A stretch of 63,716 nt of DNA from an uncultured Methanosarcinales archaeon (GTDB lineage: Archaea > Halobacteriota > Methanosarcinia > Methanotrichales > Methanotrichaceae), in assembly GCA_903871465.1 (NCBI GenBank), contig CAIQHB010000022.1, positions 1 through 63,716 on the forward strand, in the 5' to 3' direction. Under the pieces are notes generated by a model. The model saw only the letters and a program-made list of their open reading frames with translations. It did not search any database and was not told the DNA's origin. Each line of letters starts with the position of its first letter. Position 1 is the stretch's first letter. Of the stretch, positions 8,235 through 18,314 are shown piece by piece. The position numbers were made by a program, and so were the translations under genes.

Positions 8235-8546
8235 TCACTCAGCAAAGGTTAATGTTATCGCACCTTTGCCACCAAGATTCGCCGTTCCAATGAGATTTAT
8301 TCCACCATCAGAACTAACTTCTACTTGCAAAGTTATTTCTTTAAGTTTAAATCGCCCAATATTTTTCACTTCTTCGAGAACGCTTACCATGGAATGCGAA
8401 ACATTTGCCAAGTTCTTTTTTAATACATCAATGGGGATTTGTTTTAGACCAATTTTTGAATCTGATCTGAGACAGCCAAAAATTCCCATTTCTCCATTTT
8501 CAGCATTATCATCTGGTAATACGATAATAAATGGAAGTGTTTCCAT
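8235..8546 (-). CDS. Trypco1-like (trypsin-co-occurring domain) partner protein
   Basis: A 103-residue protein starting METLPFIIVLPDDN. The start at 8546 is set by a strong AAGGAGGGG 5 nt upstream; a longer frame to 8666 lacks a comparable site. Residues ~40-103 carry the pattern of the Trypco1/CU044_2847 family: a helix (VSHSMVSVLEEVKNIGRF), then strands KLKEITLQVEVSSDGG and GGKGAITLTF. These small domains are encoded beside, or fused to, trypsin, caspase or NTPase conflict proteins. The gene ends 6 bp before the caspase-Hsp90 gene, so the two form one operon. It may carry the signal to, or restrain, the protease; this is inferred from genomic association only. Confidence 0.65.
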   Translation of the reverse strand: METLPFIIVLPDDNAENGEMGIFGCLRSDSKIGLKQIPIDVLKKNLANVSHSMVSVLEEVKNIGRFKLKEITLQVEVSSDGGINLIGTANLGGKGAITLTFAE

Positions 8547-10162
<1,616 letters not shown>

Positions 10163-10163
10163 A

Positions 10164-10520
10164 ATGAAAGAAGTTCTGGCCATCATCCAGATGAACAAGA
10201 TGGAGGCAACGAAAAACGCTCTCGATGTCATAGGCATTCCCTCCATCACCGCCTACAAAGTCACCGGCCGGGGAAAACAGAAGGGCCTCGTGATCCCTCA
10301 CCCCTCAGAGCTTGCCGGATCGGATGAAAAGAGCATGAAGTACATTCCCAAGAGGATGGTCTCGGTCATGGTGGAAGATGAGTTCGTGCCGGCAGTGGTG
10401 GCTGTGATCACCAAAGTGAACCGGACTGGAAACTATGGAGACGGCCGGATCTTCGTCTGTCCTGTTGAAGAAGCGGTCAGAATAAGAACCGGAGAGAGAG
10501 GGAGTGTGGCCATATCATGA
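10164..10520 (+). CDS. nifI2: Nitrogenase-associated PII-like regulator NifI2
   Basis: A 118-residue PII-type protein and partner of NifI1, with the longer T-loop expected of NifI2 (GLVIPHPSELAGSDEKSMKY) and the same GDGRIFVCPVEEAVRIRTGE nucleotide-binding end. It starts one base after the nifI1 stop, and its own stop overlaps the nifD start (ATGA), so stoichiometry is probably set by coupled translation. Function, from methanogen work: ammonium switch-off of nitrogenase by direct binding to NifDK. Confidence 0.95.
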   Translation: MKEVLAIIQMNKMEATKNALDVIGIPSITAYKVTGRGKQKGLVIPHPSELAGSDEKSMKYIPKRMVSVMVEDEFVPAVVAVITKVNRTGNYGDGRIFVCPVEEAVRIRTGERGSVAIS

Positions 10521-12127
10521 GCGGAGTCGAGAGAGAGCCTGTAACCATTGCCAGGAGCCGCCAGACAGTCGAAGGAATGGTGACGGGCATTCCCAAAAAA
10601 ACCCGGGATATCAGAAAAAAGCACGTGGTCGTCAAGGACTCCTGCGAGATCGAACAGAAGATCGAGGCCAATGACCGCAGCATCCCGGGCATTCTGACCA
10701 ACCGCGGCTGCGCCTACGCCGGCTCCAAGGGAGTTGTCTTCGGTCCGATCAAAGATATCCTGCACATCACCCACGGCCCCATCGGCTGCGCCTACTTCAC
10801 CTGGGGAACGCGCCGCAATCTCATGAAGCCGGAAGAGGGCAGGGACTGCTACTCGGGCTACTGTCTGAGCACGGATGTCAAGGAGACCGACATCGTCTTT
10901 GGTGCAGAGAAAAAGCTGGCGGCAGCCATCCGAGAGGCTTACGCCATATTCAAGCCGCAATGCATCGCAATCTTCTGCACCTGCCCCATCGGCCTCATCG
11001 GCGACGATATCGAATCGGTCTGCAAGAAGGCGGAGGAGGATCTCCAAATCAAGGTCATCCCCGTGCGTTGCGAAGGATACAGGGGCGTCAGCCAATCAGC
11101 GGGCCACCACATCGCCTCCAATGCCCTGATGGAGCATATCGTGGGCACAGAGGAGCTGGAGAACCCCGGGCCCTTCGACGTGAACGTCTTCGGAGAGTAC
11201 AACATCGGAGGAGACTACTGGGTGGTTAAGGATCTTCTGGAGAGAGTGGGCTACCGTGTCGTCAGCCCCTTCACAGGCGACGCCTCCTTCCACGATATCG
11301 CCAAAGCCCACCGGGCCAAGCTGAATATCCTGCTCTGCCACCGCTCCATCAACTACACCAATCGCATGATGGAGGAGAAATACGGCATACCCTGGCTGAA
11401 GGTCAACTACCTGGGCGTGGCGGATACTGTCAAAACCCTGCGGGATATGGCGGCGTTCTTCGACGATCCGGATCTGACCAAAAGAACGGAAGCCGTAATC
11501 GCCGATGAGATGGCAAGGGTCCAGCCAACAATCGATATGTATAGGAAAAGGTTGTCGGGAAAGAGGGTCATGATCCTGGTCGGCGGCTCGCGTGCTCACC
11601 ACGTCAGGAATATGTTCGAGACCCTTGGGATGGACGTGGTCGTGGCCGGCTACGAGTTCGCTCACCGGGATGACTTCGAAGGTAGATCTGTCCTCTCCAG
11701 CATTGTCCAAACCGGACGCTCCAAGGTTCTGGAAGATATCCATTACGAGCGCGACCCGAATGTCGTCTCGCCTTATGATAATGCAGCGCTCCAGAAGAAG
11801 AAGGAGAAGATTCCGAGGCTCATGGATTACGAGGGCCTGCTGCCCCATATGAAAGACGGCCAGATCATGATCGACGACTACAGCCATCACGAGTGCGAGC
11901 GGTTGGTAAAGGATATGGGAATTGACCTCTTCTGCTCGGGAATAAAAGACAAGTACGTCTTCCAGAAGATGCACATCCCCTCCCGCCAGATGCACTCTTA
12001 TGACTACAGCGGCCCTTACACCGGCTTTGAGGGTTTCGTTCAGTTCGCCAAAGATATCGACATGTCCGTGAACAGTCCCACCTGGAAATTCATAACTCCG
12101 CCCTGGAGGCAGATCATCAATGCTTGA
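10517..12127 (+). CDS. nifD: Nitrogenase MoFe protein alpha chain
   Basis: A 536-residue catalytic subunit that holds FeMo-co and half of the P-cluster. P-cluster cysteines lie in RGCAYAGSKG, HGPIGCAYF and FCTCPIGLIGDD. FeMo-co contacts are present: the Cys in LLCHRSINY, the Gln/His pair in GVSQSAGHHIA, and the distal His in RQMHSYDYSGPY, where bacterial Mo enzymes usually have Trp after HS rather than Tyr. The C-terminal end carries the usual FAKDIDM segment. The next gene, nifK, overlaps by 8 bp. Together with the downstream modABC genes this supports a Mo-dependent enzyme. Confidence 0.97.
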   Translation: MSGVEREPVTIARSRQTVEGMVTGIPKKTRDIRKKHVVVKDSCEIEQKIEANDRSIPGILTNRGCAYAGSKGVVFGPIKDILHITHGPIGCAYFTWGTRRNLMKPEEGRDCYSGYCLSTDVKETDIVFGAEKKLAAAIREAYAIFKPQCIAIFCTCPIGLIGDDIESVCKKAEEDLQIKVIPVRCEGYRGVSQSAGHHIASNALMEHIVGTEELENPGPFDVNVFGEYNIGGDYWVVKDLLERVGYRVVSPFTGDASFHDIAKAHRAKLNILLCHRSINYTNRMMEEKYGIPWLKVNYLGVADTVKTLRDMAAFFDDPDLTKRTEAVIADEMARVQPTIDMYRKRLSGKRVMILVGGSRAHHVRNMFETLGMDVVVAGYEFAHRDDFEGRSVLSSIVQTGRSKVLEDIHYERDPNVVSPYDNAALQKKKEKIPRLMDYEGLLPHMKDGQIMIDDYSHHECERLVKDMGIDLFCSGIKDKYVFQKMHIPSRQMHSYDYSGPYTGFEGFVQFAKDIDMSVNSPTWKFITPPWRQIINA

Positions 12128-13478
12128 TTATACACCGAAGGAGATGGCAAAAAGAGAAATCCTGGTCATAAACCCGGCCAAGATCTGCCAGCCCATCGGC
12201 GCCATCCTGGCCTATAAAGGCATCCACAACTGCATGCCGATCACCCATGGCTCGCAGGGGTGCAGCTCGTACCTGCGCATGGTGCTGGCCCGCCACTACC
12301 GCGAGCCGACGCTCGCTGCGACCTCCTCCTTTACTGAAGACTCCGTGGTCTTCGGAGGCAGAAACAACCTCAAGGAGGCGGTCAACAATGTAGTGAACAT
12401 CTACCATCCCGATGTTCTGGCCATCAATACGACCTGCTCCTCTGAGACCATAGGGGACGATGTCTCCTCATTCATGGAAGAGATCAAAGGAGAGGAGTTC
12501 TTCGACCCCAATGTGCGCGTCGTTATTGCCAGCACCCCCAGCTATGTGGGGTCGCATATCACCGGCTACGACAATGCCGTCAAAGCCATCGCCCAGAGCT
12601 TTGCCCGCAAGGGCTCGCCCAACGGGAAATTGAATGTAATACCCGGCTTCGTTGACCCGGGAGACATTCGTGAGATTAAGAGGATCTTAGGCATCATGGG
12701 CGTCGGCTATATCATATTCCCTGACACCACTGACGTCTTCGACGCGCCTCTGACACCCGAATCGGGGGGTGTCTATCCGCCTGGCGGAACTACCATCCCG
12801 GATCTGGTGGACGCAGGCAACTCCCGCGCCACTATAGCTCTGGGAAGGACCGCCGGAGCCTCGGGTGCTGTGGTCTTGAAAGGCAAGTTCCAGATCCCAG
12901 CCGTCATCGGCCCCATGCCCATAGGCATCCGCAATACCGATGCCTTCGTTATGAACGTCTCGAGCCTCATGAATGTGCCAATTCCGAGAGAGATAGAGTA
13001 CGAGAGAGGCAGACTGGTGGACATGATGACCGATGCCCATCCGCACTTCCACGGCAAGAGCGTGGCCATCTTCGGGGATCCGGACACGGTTATCGGCCTG
13101 GTCGGCCTGGCCGTGGAAATGGGCATGAATCCTGTCTATGCCCTGACCGGCACTCCGGACAAGAAATTCGCAGACGAGATTCATAATGTGGCACCCGACT
13201 GCGAAGCGATGGTGGGAGACACCTTCCTTCTGCACCAGAAGATCAAGAACAATCCGGTGGATATGCTCATCGGCAATACCTATGGTAAACTGATAGCAAG
13301 AGCCGAGGATATTCCTCTTGTGCGGGTGGGATTCCCCATCACCGATCGGGCCAATTTGCATTACTTCCCCATCATCGGCTATGCCGGAACTGCTCGCCTG
13401 GTGGAGATGATAGGCAACGCCTTCCTGGAAAGAAGAGACAGAGATTCGGACGACGCACATTTCGAGATGATCCTGTAG
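12120..13478 (+). CDS. nifK: Nitrogenase MoFe protein beta chain
   Basis: A 452-residue subunit of the alpha2-beta2 dinitrogenase. The three P-cluster cysteines are visible in KICQPIGAIL, HGSQGCSSYLR and NTTCSSETIGDD. It is shorter than the ~520-residue Azotobacter protein because the N-terminal extension is missing, which is normal in methanogens. The start overlaps the nifD stop, consistent with equal production of the two chains. The end of the protein (DRDSDDAHFEMIL) is followed 12 bp later by nifE. Confidence 0.97.
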   Translation: MLDYTPKEMAKREILVINPAKICQPIGAILAYKGIHNCMPITHGSQGCSSYLRMVLARHYREPTLAATSSFTEDSVVFGGRNNLKEAVNNVVNIYHPDVLAINTTCSSETIGDDVSSFMEEIKGEEFFDPNVRVVIASTPSYVGSHITGYDNAVKAIAQSFARKGSPNGKLNVIPGFVDPGDIREIKRILGIMGVGYIIFPDTTDVFDAPLTPESGGVYPPGGTTIPDLVDAGNSRATIALGRTAGASGAVVLKGKFQIPAVIGPMPIGIRNTDAFVMNVSSLMNVPIPREIEYERGRLVDMMTDAHPHFHGKSVAIFGDPDTVIGLVGLAVEMGMNPVYALTGTPDKKFADEIHNVAPDCEAMVGDTFLLHQKIKNNPVDMLIGNTYGKLIARAEDIPLVRVGFPITDRANLHYFPIIGYAGTARLVEMIGNAFLERRDRDSDDAHFEMIL

Positions 13479-13490
13479 GAAACAACAGCT

Positions 13491-14918
13491 ATGAGCGTGA
13501 TCAAGACCTTTGAAGGCAGGGAGGGACATATAGCCCGGAAAGCGGGCTCGGATCCATTGTCCCTTTCGTGCAGCAACGAGAGCCTGGCCGGCGCCGTCAG
13601 CCAGAGAGCATGCGTCTACTCGGGAGCCAGAGTTGTCCTCAATCCCCTTACGGACGCTCTTCATCTGGTGCACGGCCCCATAGGCTGTGCCAGCTACACC
13701 TGGGATATCAGAGGCAGCTCTACCTCCGGACCGACCCTCTACAAGAGCAGCTTCTCCACGGACATGAAGGAGCTGGATGTGATCTATGGCGGCGAGAAGA
13801 AGCTGGCTACAGCCATTAAAGAGCTGGCCCTTAAATACCGGCCCCCTGCCATCTTTGTCTATTCCACCTGCATCGTGGGCATCATCGGAGACGACATCAG
13901 GTCCGTCTGCGGCCAGGCGGCAGCAGAGATCGGAATACCTGTAATTCCTGTCAAGTCCGAGGGCTTCAAAGGAAATAAGAACGAGGGCTACAAGGCCGCC
14001 TGCAATGCCCTCTTCGAGCTGATCGGAAGAAGAGACTACGAGCCCAGGAGTCCGTACACCATAAACCTGCTGGGTGAGTATAACGTCGCTGGAGACCTGT
14101 GGGCCATCAAACCCCTCTTAGAGGAGATAGGCCTGGAGGTGATCGCAACGTTCACTGGAGACGGCCGGGTGGAAGAGATAGAACGGGCGAATCATGCATG
14201 CCTGAATCTGGTCCAGTGCAGCGGCTCCATGACCTACTTAGCCAAGAAGATGGAGGAGAAGTTCGGCATTCCCTATAGACGCATCAGCTTCTTCGGACTG
14301 GGAGATGTGAGTAATGCCCTGCGGCTTGCAGCTGAACACTTTGGCGAGCCATCTCTGATGGACAGGGCAGAGGAGATAATCGAGCGCGAGACTGCCCGGG
14401 TCATGCCCAGAATCGCCTGCCACCGGGCTCGCGTGCAGGGAAAGAAGGCGGCCATCTATATGGGCGGGGCTGCCAAAGCCGTCTCGCTGGTGAAGGGCTT
14501 CGAGGAGCTGGGAATGGAGGTGGTTATCATCGGCACCCAAACCGGCGACTCCGAGGATTACCGGAAGATAAGCTGCATCGTCAAGGACGGGACCGTGATA
14601 GTGGATGATGCCAATCCACTGGAGCTCAGAGAACTGCTGCATAAGCAGAAAGCCGACATCCTGGTGGCCGGCGTCAAGGAGAGGTTCCTGGCCTATAAGC
14701 TCGGAATCGCTTTTTGTGACTTCAATCATGACCGGACGACGAGCTTTGAGGGCTATGATGGAATGGTCAACTTTGCCAGAGAAATAGATGTGAGCCTCAA
14801 CAGTCCCGTCTGGAAGCTGCCCAAGCTTAGAGCGAGCACGCTTGGAGCTGGAGCCTCCTGCAATCAGAGAAAGTTGATCGCTATGCGTGAATGCCGAGGA
14901 GTTGCCATAAATGTCTGA
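13491..14918 (+). CDS. nifE: FeMo-cofactor scaffold subunit NifE
   Basis: A 475-residue homologue of NifD that, with NifN, receives the NifB-made precursor and completes FeMo-co before handing it to NifDK. Cluster-binding cysteines are in QRACVYSGARVV, HGPIGCASYTWD and YSTCIVGIIGDDI. The DFNHDRTTSFEGYDGM end region is NifE-type: the NifD His-containing RQMHSYDYSGPY is absent, as expected for a scaffold rather than an enzyme. AGGAAAC precedes the ATG. The 3' end overlaps nifN by 8 bp. Confidence 0.95.
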   Translation: MSVIKTFEGREGHIARKAGSDPLSLSCSNESLAGAVSQRACVYSGARVVLNPLTDALHLVHGPIGCASYTWDIRGSSTSGPTLYKSSFSTDMKELDVIYGGEKKLATAIKELALKYRPPAIFVYSTCIVGIIGDDIRSVCGQAAAEIGIPVIPVKSEGFKGNKNEGYKAACNALFELIGRRDYEPRSPYTINLLGEYNVAGDLWAIKPLLEEIGLEVIATFTGDGRVEEIERANHACLNLVQCSGSMTYLAKKMEEKFGIPYRRISFFGLGDVSNALRLAAEHFGEPSLMDRAEEIIERETARVMPRIACHRARVQGKKAAIYMGGAAKAVSLVKGFEELGMEVVIIGTQTGDSEDYRKISCIVKDGTVIVDDANPLELRELLHKQKADILVAGVKERFLAYKLGIAFCDFNHDRTTSFEGYDGMVNFAREIDVSLNSPVWKLPKLRASTLGAGASCNQRKLIAMRECRGVAINV

Positions 14919-16224
14919 AAGCTATTCCACAGTAAACCCCTGCAACATGTGCATGCCCATGGGCACAGTCCTGGCCTTCAAAGGCATCGAGGGCTGCATG
15001 CCTCTCTTTCACGGCTCACAGGGGTGCGCCACCTATATGCGCCTGTACCTTGCGCATCACTTTCGGGAGCCGGTAGATATCGGATCCTCGGCCCTGAGTG
15101 AGAAGGGGACCGTCTACGGTGGAGCCGCCAATTTAAAAAAGGGCATCAAGAACCTCATCGCTGGCTACAGACCAAAGGCTATCGGCATAGCAACGACCTG
15201 TCTTGCCGAGACCATCGGAGACGATATAGTACAGATCATCAGGGAGTTCCGGATAGAGGAGCCTCTGGCCTCCCGTTTGCCCATTATCCCCGTCTCCACT
15301 CCCAGTTACTCCGGCTCACATGAGGAAGGTTATGCCAGGGCCCTTCTGGCTCTGGTGGAGGCTCTGGCCAAAAAGGGCGAGCCCAACAACAAAGTGAACC
15401 TGGTGATAGGATCTGTGCTTTCACCAGCGGATGTGCGCTATCTCAAGGATATGTTGAACGACTGGGGCTGCAGTGACGAGTTCATCCTCTTTCCTGACAT
15501 ATCAGAGACCCTTGACGCGCCGCTGGTCGAGGAGATGCCCACTATCCCCGAAGGCGGCACGCCCCTGCGGGACGTCGCAGACACTGCCAACAGCCGCGAG
15601 ACCCTGACGATCGGCGGAAGGTTTCAGAAGGACTTTGCGGGCGCCTTTCTGGAGGAGACCTACGGCGTAAAAAGCAGCCTTCTGCCTTTGCCAATAGGTC
15701 TCGAGCATACCGACCTCTTTGTGTCCAGGATGGAAGAGCTGACCGGAAGACGCCTTCCCGGGAAATATGAAGCCGAGAGGGGCAGGCTGCTTGATACCCT
15801 GGCGGATGTACATAACTATCTGGACGGTGTCCGGGTGGCGGTATTCGGAGATTCGGATATTGTCGTCGAATTGACCCGTCTTCTCACGGAGGTTGGTGCT
15901 GTGCCGGCGGTGGTCGCAACCGGCTACAGCAGCCCCGGCTTTAAGGCTGAGATCAGGGCGAATTCGGCGGACCCGATCATCCTCTGCGGCGCAGACTTCA
16001 CCGATATCCATGACCAGGTTTGCAAAGGAAGAGTCGATCTGCTGCTGGGCACCTCCAATGGAAAGCAGATCTCGCAAAAGGAGAAGATACCTCTGGTTCG
16101 GGTGGGCCTTCCTAATCACGATCGAGTTGGGGCAAACAGACAATTGATTCTGGGATACGAGGGTGCAGGGAGGCTGCTGGATGCCTTGACCAATGCCCTG
16201 CTGGAAGAGAGGTCGAGGAAGTGA
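14911..16224 (+). CDS. nifN: FeMo-cofactor scaffold subunit NifN
   Basis: A 437-residue NifK-like partner of NifE. It begins close to the cluster motif NPCNMCMPMGTVLAFKGIEG and has HGSQGCATYMR and ATTCLAETIGDDI. It closes the nif operon; nifB, nifV and nifX are not in the window, so cofactor synthesis depends on genes elsewhere. About 220 bp separates it from modA. Overlap with nifE implies coupled translation. Confidence 0.94.
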   Translation: MSESYSTVNPCNMCMPMGTVLAFKGIEGCMPLFHGSQGCATYMRLYLAHHFREPVDIGSSALSEKGTVYGGAANLKKGIKNLIAGYRPKAIGIATTCLAETIGDDIVQIIREFRIEEPLASRLPIIPVSTPSYSGSHEEGYARALLALVEALAKKGEPNNKVNLVIGSVLSPADVRYLKDMLNDWGCSDEFILFPDISETLDAPLVEEMPTIPEGGTPLRDVADTANSRETLTIGGRFQKDFAGAFLEETYGVKSSLLPLPIGLEHTDLFVSRMEELTGRRLPGKYEAERGRLLDTLADVHNYLDGVRVAVFGDSDIVVELTRLLTEVGAVPAVVATGYSSPGFKAEIRANSADPIILCGADFTDIHDQVCKGRVDLLLGTSNGKQISQKEKIPLVRVGLPNHDRVGANRQLILGYEGAGRLLDALTNALLEERSRK

Positions 16225-16359
16225 AAGTCAATATACGGAGTTGAAGCATTTCAGAATTGAGGAGCGATTGTGGAGCGATGAATGAGAAGCAGAGCCGTCC
16301 GCAGGTCCGGCCGTAAGGATTAATAAGTTTAACGTTTCCATTAACATAAGTGCATAATA

Positions 16360-16377
16360 GTAAGCATTTATGCTTAC
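16360..16377. promoter_or_regulatory. 18-bp palindrome upstream of modA, candidate molybdate-responsive operator
   Basis: GTAAGCAT and ATGCTTAC are perfect 8-bp arms around TT, centred about 75 bp before the modA start and within AT-rich sequence where a TATA box would lie. A symmetric site of this size in a molybdate transporter promoter suggests a dimeric regulator such as a ModE-type or MarR-type protein. The sequence does not match the bacterial ModE consensus as I recall it, so the regulator is unknown. Confidence 0.45.
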
Positions 16378-16442
16378 ATTAATAGCATGTAGATAAAACA
16401 GGAAAGGTGCACGAATTCGCCCGTAATTGTAGGTGATAGTCT

Positions 16443-17282
16443 TTGATAGAAAAGAGAATAATTGGAGTTATGTTTGCGGTGTTGCTTTTGGCGGCATCAG
16501 CAGGCTATGCACAGGAGACCAAAGAGCTCACCGTCTTCACAGCGGCCTCGCTTACGGGAGCATTTGGCGAGATGGGACAGATGTATAAGAATGAAACCAA
16601 TATCAGCGTGGCATTCAACTTCGACGGCTCGCAGGCGCTTCGCACACAAATGGAAAACGGAGCTTATGCCGATGTCTTCGCTTCTGCCAATCAGAAGCAG
16701 ATGAACGCAGTTAAAAATGACGGGCTGATGAACAACAGCAGCATAGTTATATTCACAAAAAACAAGCTTTCGCTCATCGTTCCCAAGGGTAACCTCGCCA
16801 AGATCATCAACCTCTCGGATCTGGCCAAGCCGGGGCTCAAGATCGTCATGGGAACGAAGGATGTGCCAGTAGGCGACTATGCCCTGCAAATCTTAAATAA
16901 GCTGGGCAACGACTCCGCCTATGGTCCCGACTACAAAACAAAGGTGCTGGCCAATGTCATCTCTCAAGAGACCAATGTCAATTACGTGGTAACAAAGGTT
17001 GCCCTGGGTGAAGCGGATGTCGGTTTTGCCTACGTCTCCGATATCACTAAGAATTTGACGAGCAAGGTGGATAAGATTGACATACCGGATGAATACAATG
17101 TCATCGCCCAGTATCCCATGGGAATATTGCTGGAATCCAAATATCCGCTCCAGAGTCGGGAGTTCATGTCGCTGGTAATGTCGGATAAAGGTAAGGCCGT
17201 CCTGGAGAAATACGGCTTCGCTCCCGTTGCAGGAGTGGCTGCCAAAACAGCTGGAACGGCCATGGCTGCAGCTGCAGCCTGA
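16443..17282 (+). CDS. modA: Molybdate ABC transporter substrate-binding protein
   Basis: A 279-residue exported protein starting with TTG; GGTGAT lies ~7 nt upstream and a signal peptide follows (EKRIIGVMFAVLLLAASAGYA). The mature part opens with KELTVFTAASLTGAFGEM, the ModA signature whose Ser residues bind the oxyanion, and continues with FNFDGSQALRTQ. It captures molybdate (or tungstate) outside the cell for ModBC. The Ala-rich tail (AAKTAGTAMAAAAA) is unusual but low-complexity. Downstream of nif, it most likely supplies Mo for FeMo-co. Confidence 0.93.
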   Translation: MIEKRIIGVMFAVLLLAASAGYAQETKELTVFTAASLTGAFGEMGQMYKNETNISVAFNFDGSQALRTQMENGAYADVFASANQKQMNAVKNDGLMNNSSIVIFTKNKLSLIVPKGNLAKIINLSDLAKPGLKIVMGTKDVPVGDYALQILNKLGNDSAYGPDYKTKVLANVISQETNVNYVVTKVALGEADVGFAYVSDITKNLTSKVDKIDIPDEYNVIAQYPMGILLESKYPLQSREFMSLVMSDKGKAVLEKYGFAPVAGVAAKTAGTAMAAAAA

Positions 17283-17301
17283 CCGTAAGCTCTTTCTTTG
17301 A

Positions 17302-17326
17302 GGCCGGGAATGAACCGATCCCGGCC
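17302..17326 (+). terminator. Stem-loop between modA and modB
   Basis: GGCCGGGA (17302-17309) pairs with TCCCGGCC (17319-17326) across a 9-nt loop, 20 bp after the modA stop. No T-run follows, so it is more likely an mRNA-stabilising or partial-attenuation hairpin, which would give more binding protein than permease, than a full terminator. Confidence 0.5.
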
Positions 17327-17417
17327 CCAAAACCTTTGTCGGAATGATGAAGGACAGGGACTGCGTTGCTGTGACAAACTGCTGAGCATAGGATGAACTA
17401 ATCGCAAGAGTGAACAA

Positions 17418-18314
17418 ATGGCTTCCAATCAGGCTGATATCGGCCCATATGGCGAAAGAAGTCTGGCAGAGCTGGTAAATCAGGAGCAGGAAATCATCGG
17501 CATCCCTTCCAGAACCAGAGAAGTGGCTCTGAAGGCAGGTCTGGCCTTTATGTTGGTACTGGCCATGGCCTTCATAGCTCTGCCTGTGGTTGCCCTCTTC
17601 CTCAGGAGCCCTCTGGACACCACCCTCAGATCTCTGCACGATCCGGTGGTAATAGATGCTCTCAGGCTGAGTCTCACGACATCCACCATAACCACCATAA
17701 CTGTTGTAATAATGGGAACGCCCATAGCCTATGTCAGCGCTCGCTTTCAATATTTTGGCAAAGAGCTGGCCGACTCCCTGATTGATCTGCCTGTTATCAT
17801 GCCTCCTGCCGTGGCTGGCATCGCTCTGCTGGTGGCCTTTGGCAGAATGGGAATTGTGGGTCATTATCTGAACGGAATGGGAATAAGCATAGCTTTTACC
17901 ACTCTGGCGGTGATAATCGCTCAGGTCTTCGTCTCCTCTCCGTTTTACATTCGCCAGGCCAGAACCAGCTTCGAGGATGTGGATCTGGCCTTTGAGAATG
18001 CCGCTCGCACCTTAGGCGCTTCCCGGGTCTACACCTTCTTTCACGTCATCATACCCATAGCTATGAACGGCCTTATCTCCGGGGCCATCATGGCTTTTGC
18101 GCGCTCCTTAGGAGAATTCGGAGCGACCATTATGTTTGCCGGAAACTTTCAGGGCCGAACTCAGACCATGCCCCTGGCCATTTATACCGCTATGCAGGGA
18201 GATCTGGACGTATCGCTATGCCTGGCGATAATCCTGGTCGCGTTCTCATTTATAGTCATATTCCTGGTGAAGACATTGACTCGTCGGCGGGTGCACAAGA
18301 ATGCTGGAAATTGA
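17418..18314 (+). CDS. modB: Molybdate ABC transporter permease
   Basis: A 298-residue inner-membrane permease with about six transmembrane segments after a soluble N-terminal stretch of ~40 residues. The cytoplasmic coupling loop that contacts the ATPase is visible as ENAARTLGASRVYTFFHVII, and GEFGATIMFAGN is typical of ModB/CysT permeases. The extended N terminus (MASNQADIGPYGERS) is longer than usual; an internal start is possible but no better ribosome-binding site is seen. Its 3' end overlaps modC by 14 bp. Confidence 0.92.
   Translation: MASNQADIGPYGERSLAELVNQEQEIIGIPSRTREVALKAGLAFMLVLAMAFIALPVVALFLRSPLDTTLRSLHDPVVIDALRLSLTTSTITTITVVIMGTPIAYVSARFQYFGKELADSLIDLPVIMPPAVAGIALLVAFGRMGIVGHYLNGMGISIAFTTLAVIIAQVFVSSPFYIRQARTSFEDVDLAFENAARTLGASRVYTFFHVIIPIAMNGLISGAIMAFARSLGEFGATIMFAGNFQGRTQTMPLAIYTAMQGDLDVSLCLAIILVAFSFIVIFLVKTLTRRRVHKNAGN

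Noticed and set aside
11985-12030. Suspected loss of the FeMo-co His ligand in NifD, because GPYTGF has Thr where Azotobacter has GPYHGF
   Set aside because: The ligand (His442 in Azotobacter) is the His of RQMHS, which is present here; the His-to-Thr difference is at a non-ligand position nearby.
10433-13673. Long minus-strand frames opposite nifD and nifK
   Set aside because: They are mirror frames of the real nif genes, which have every catalytic motif.
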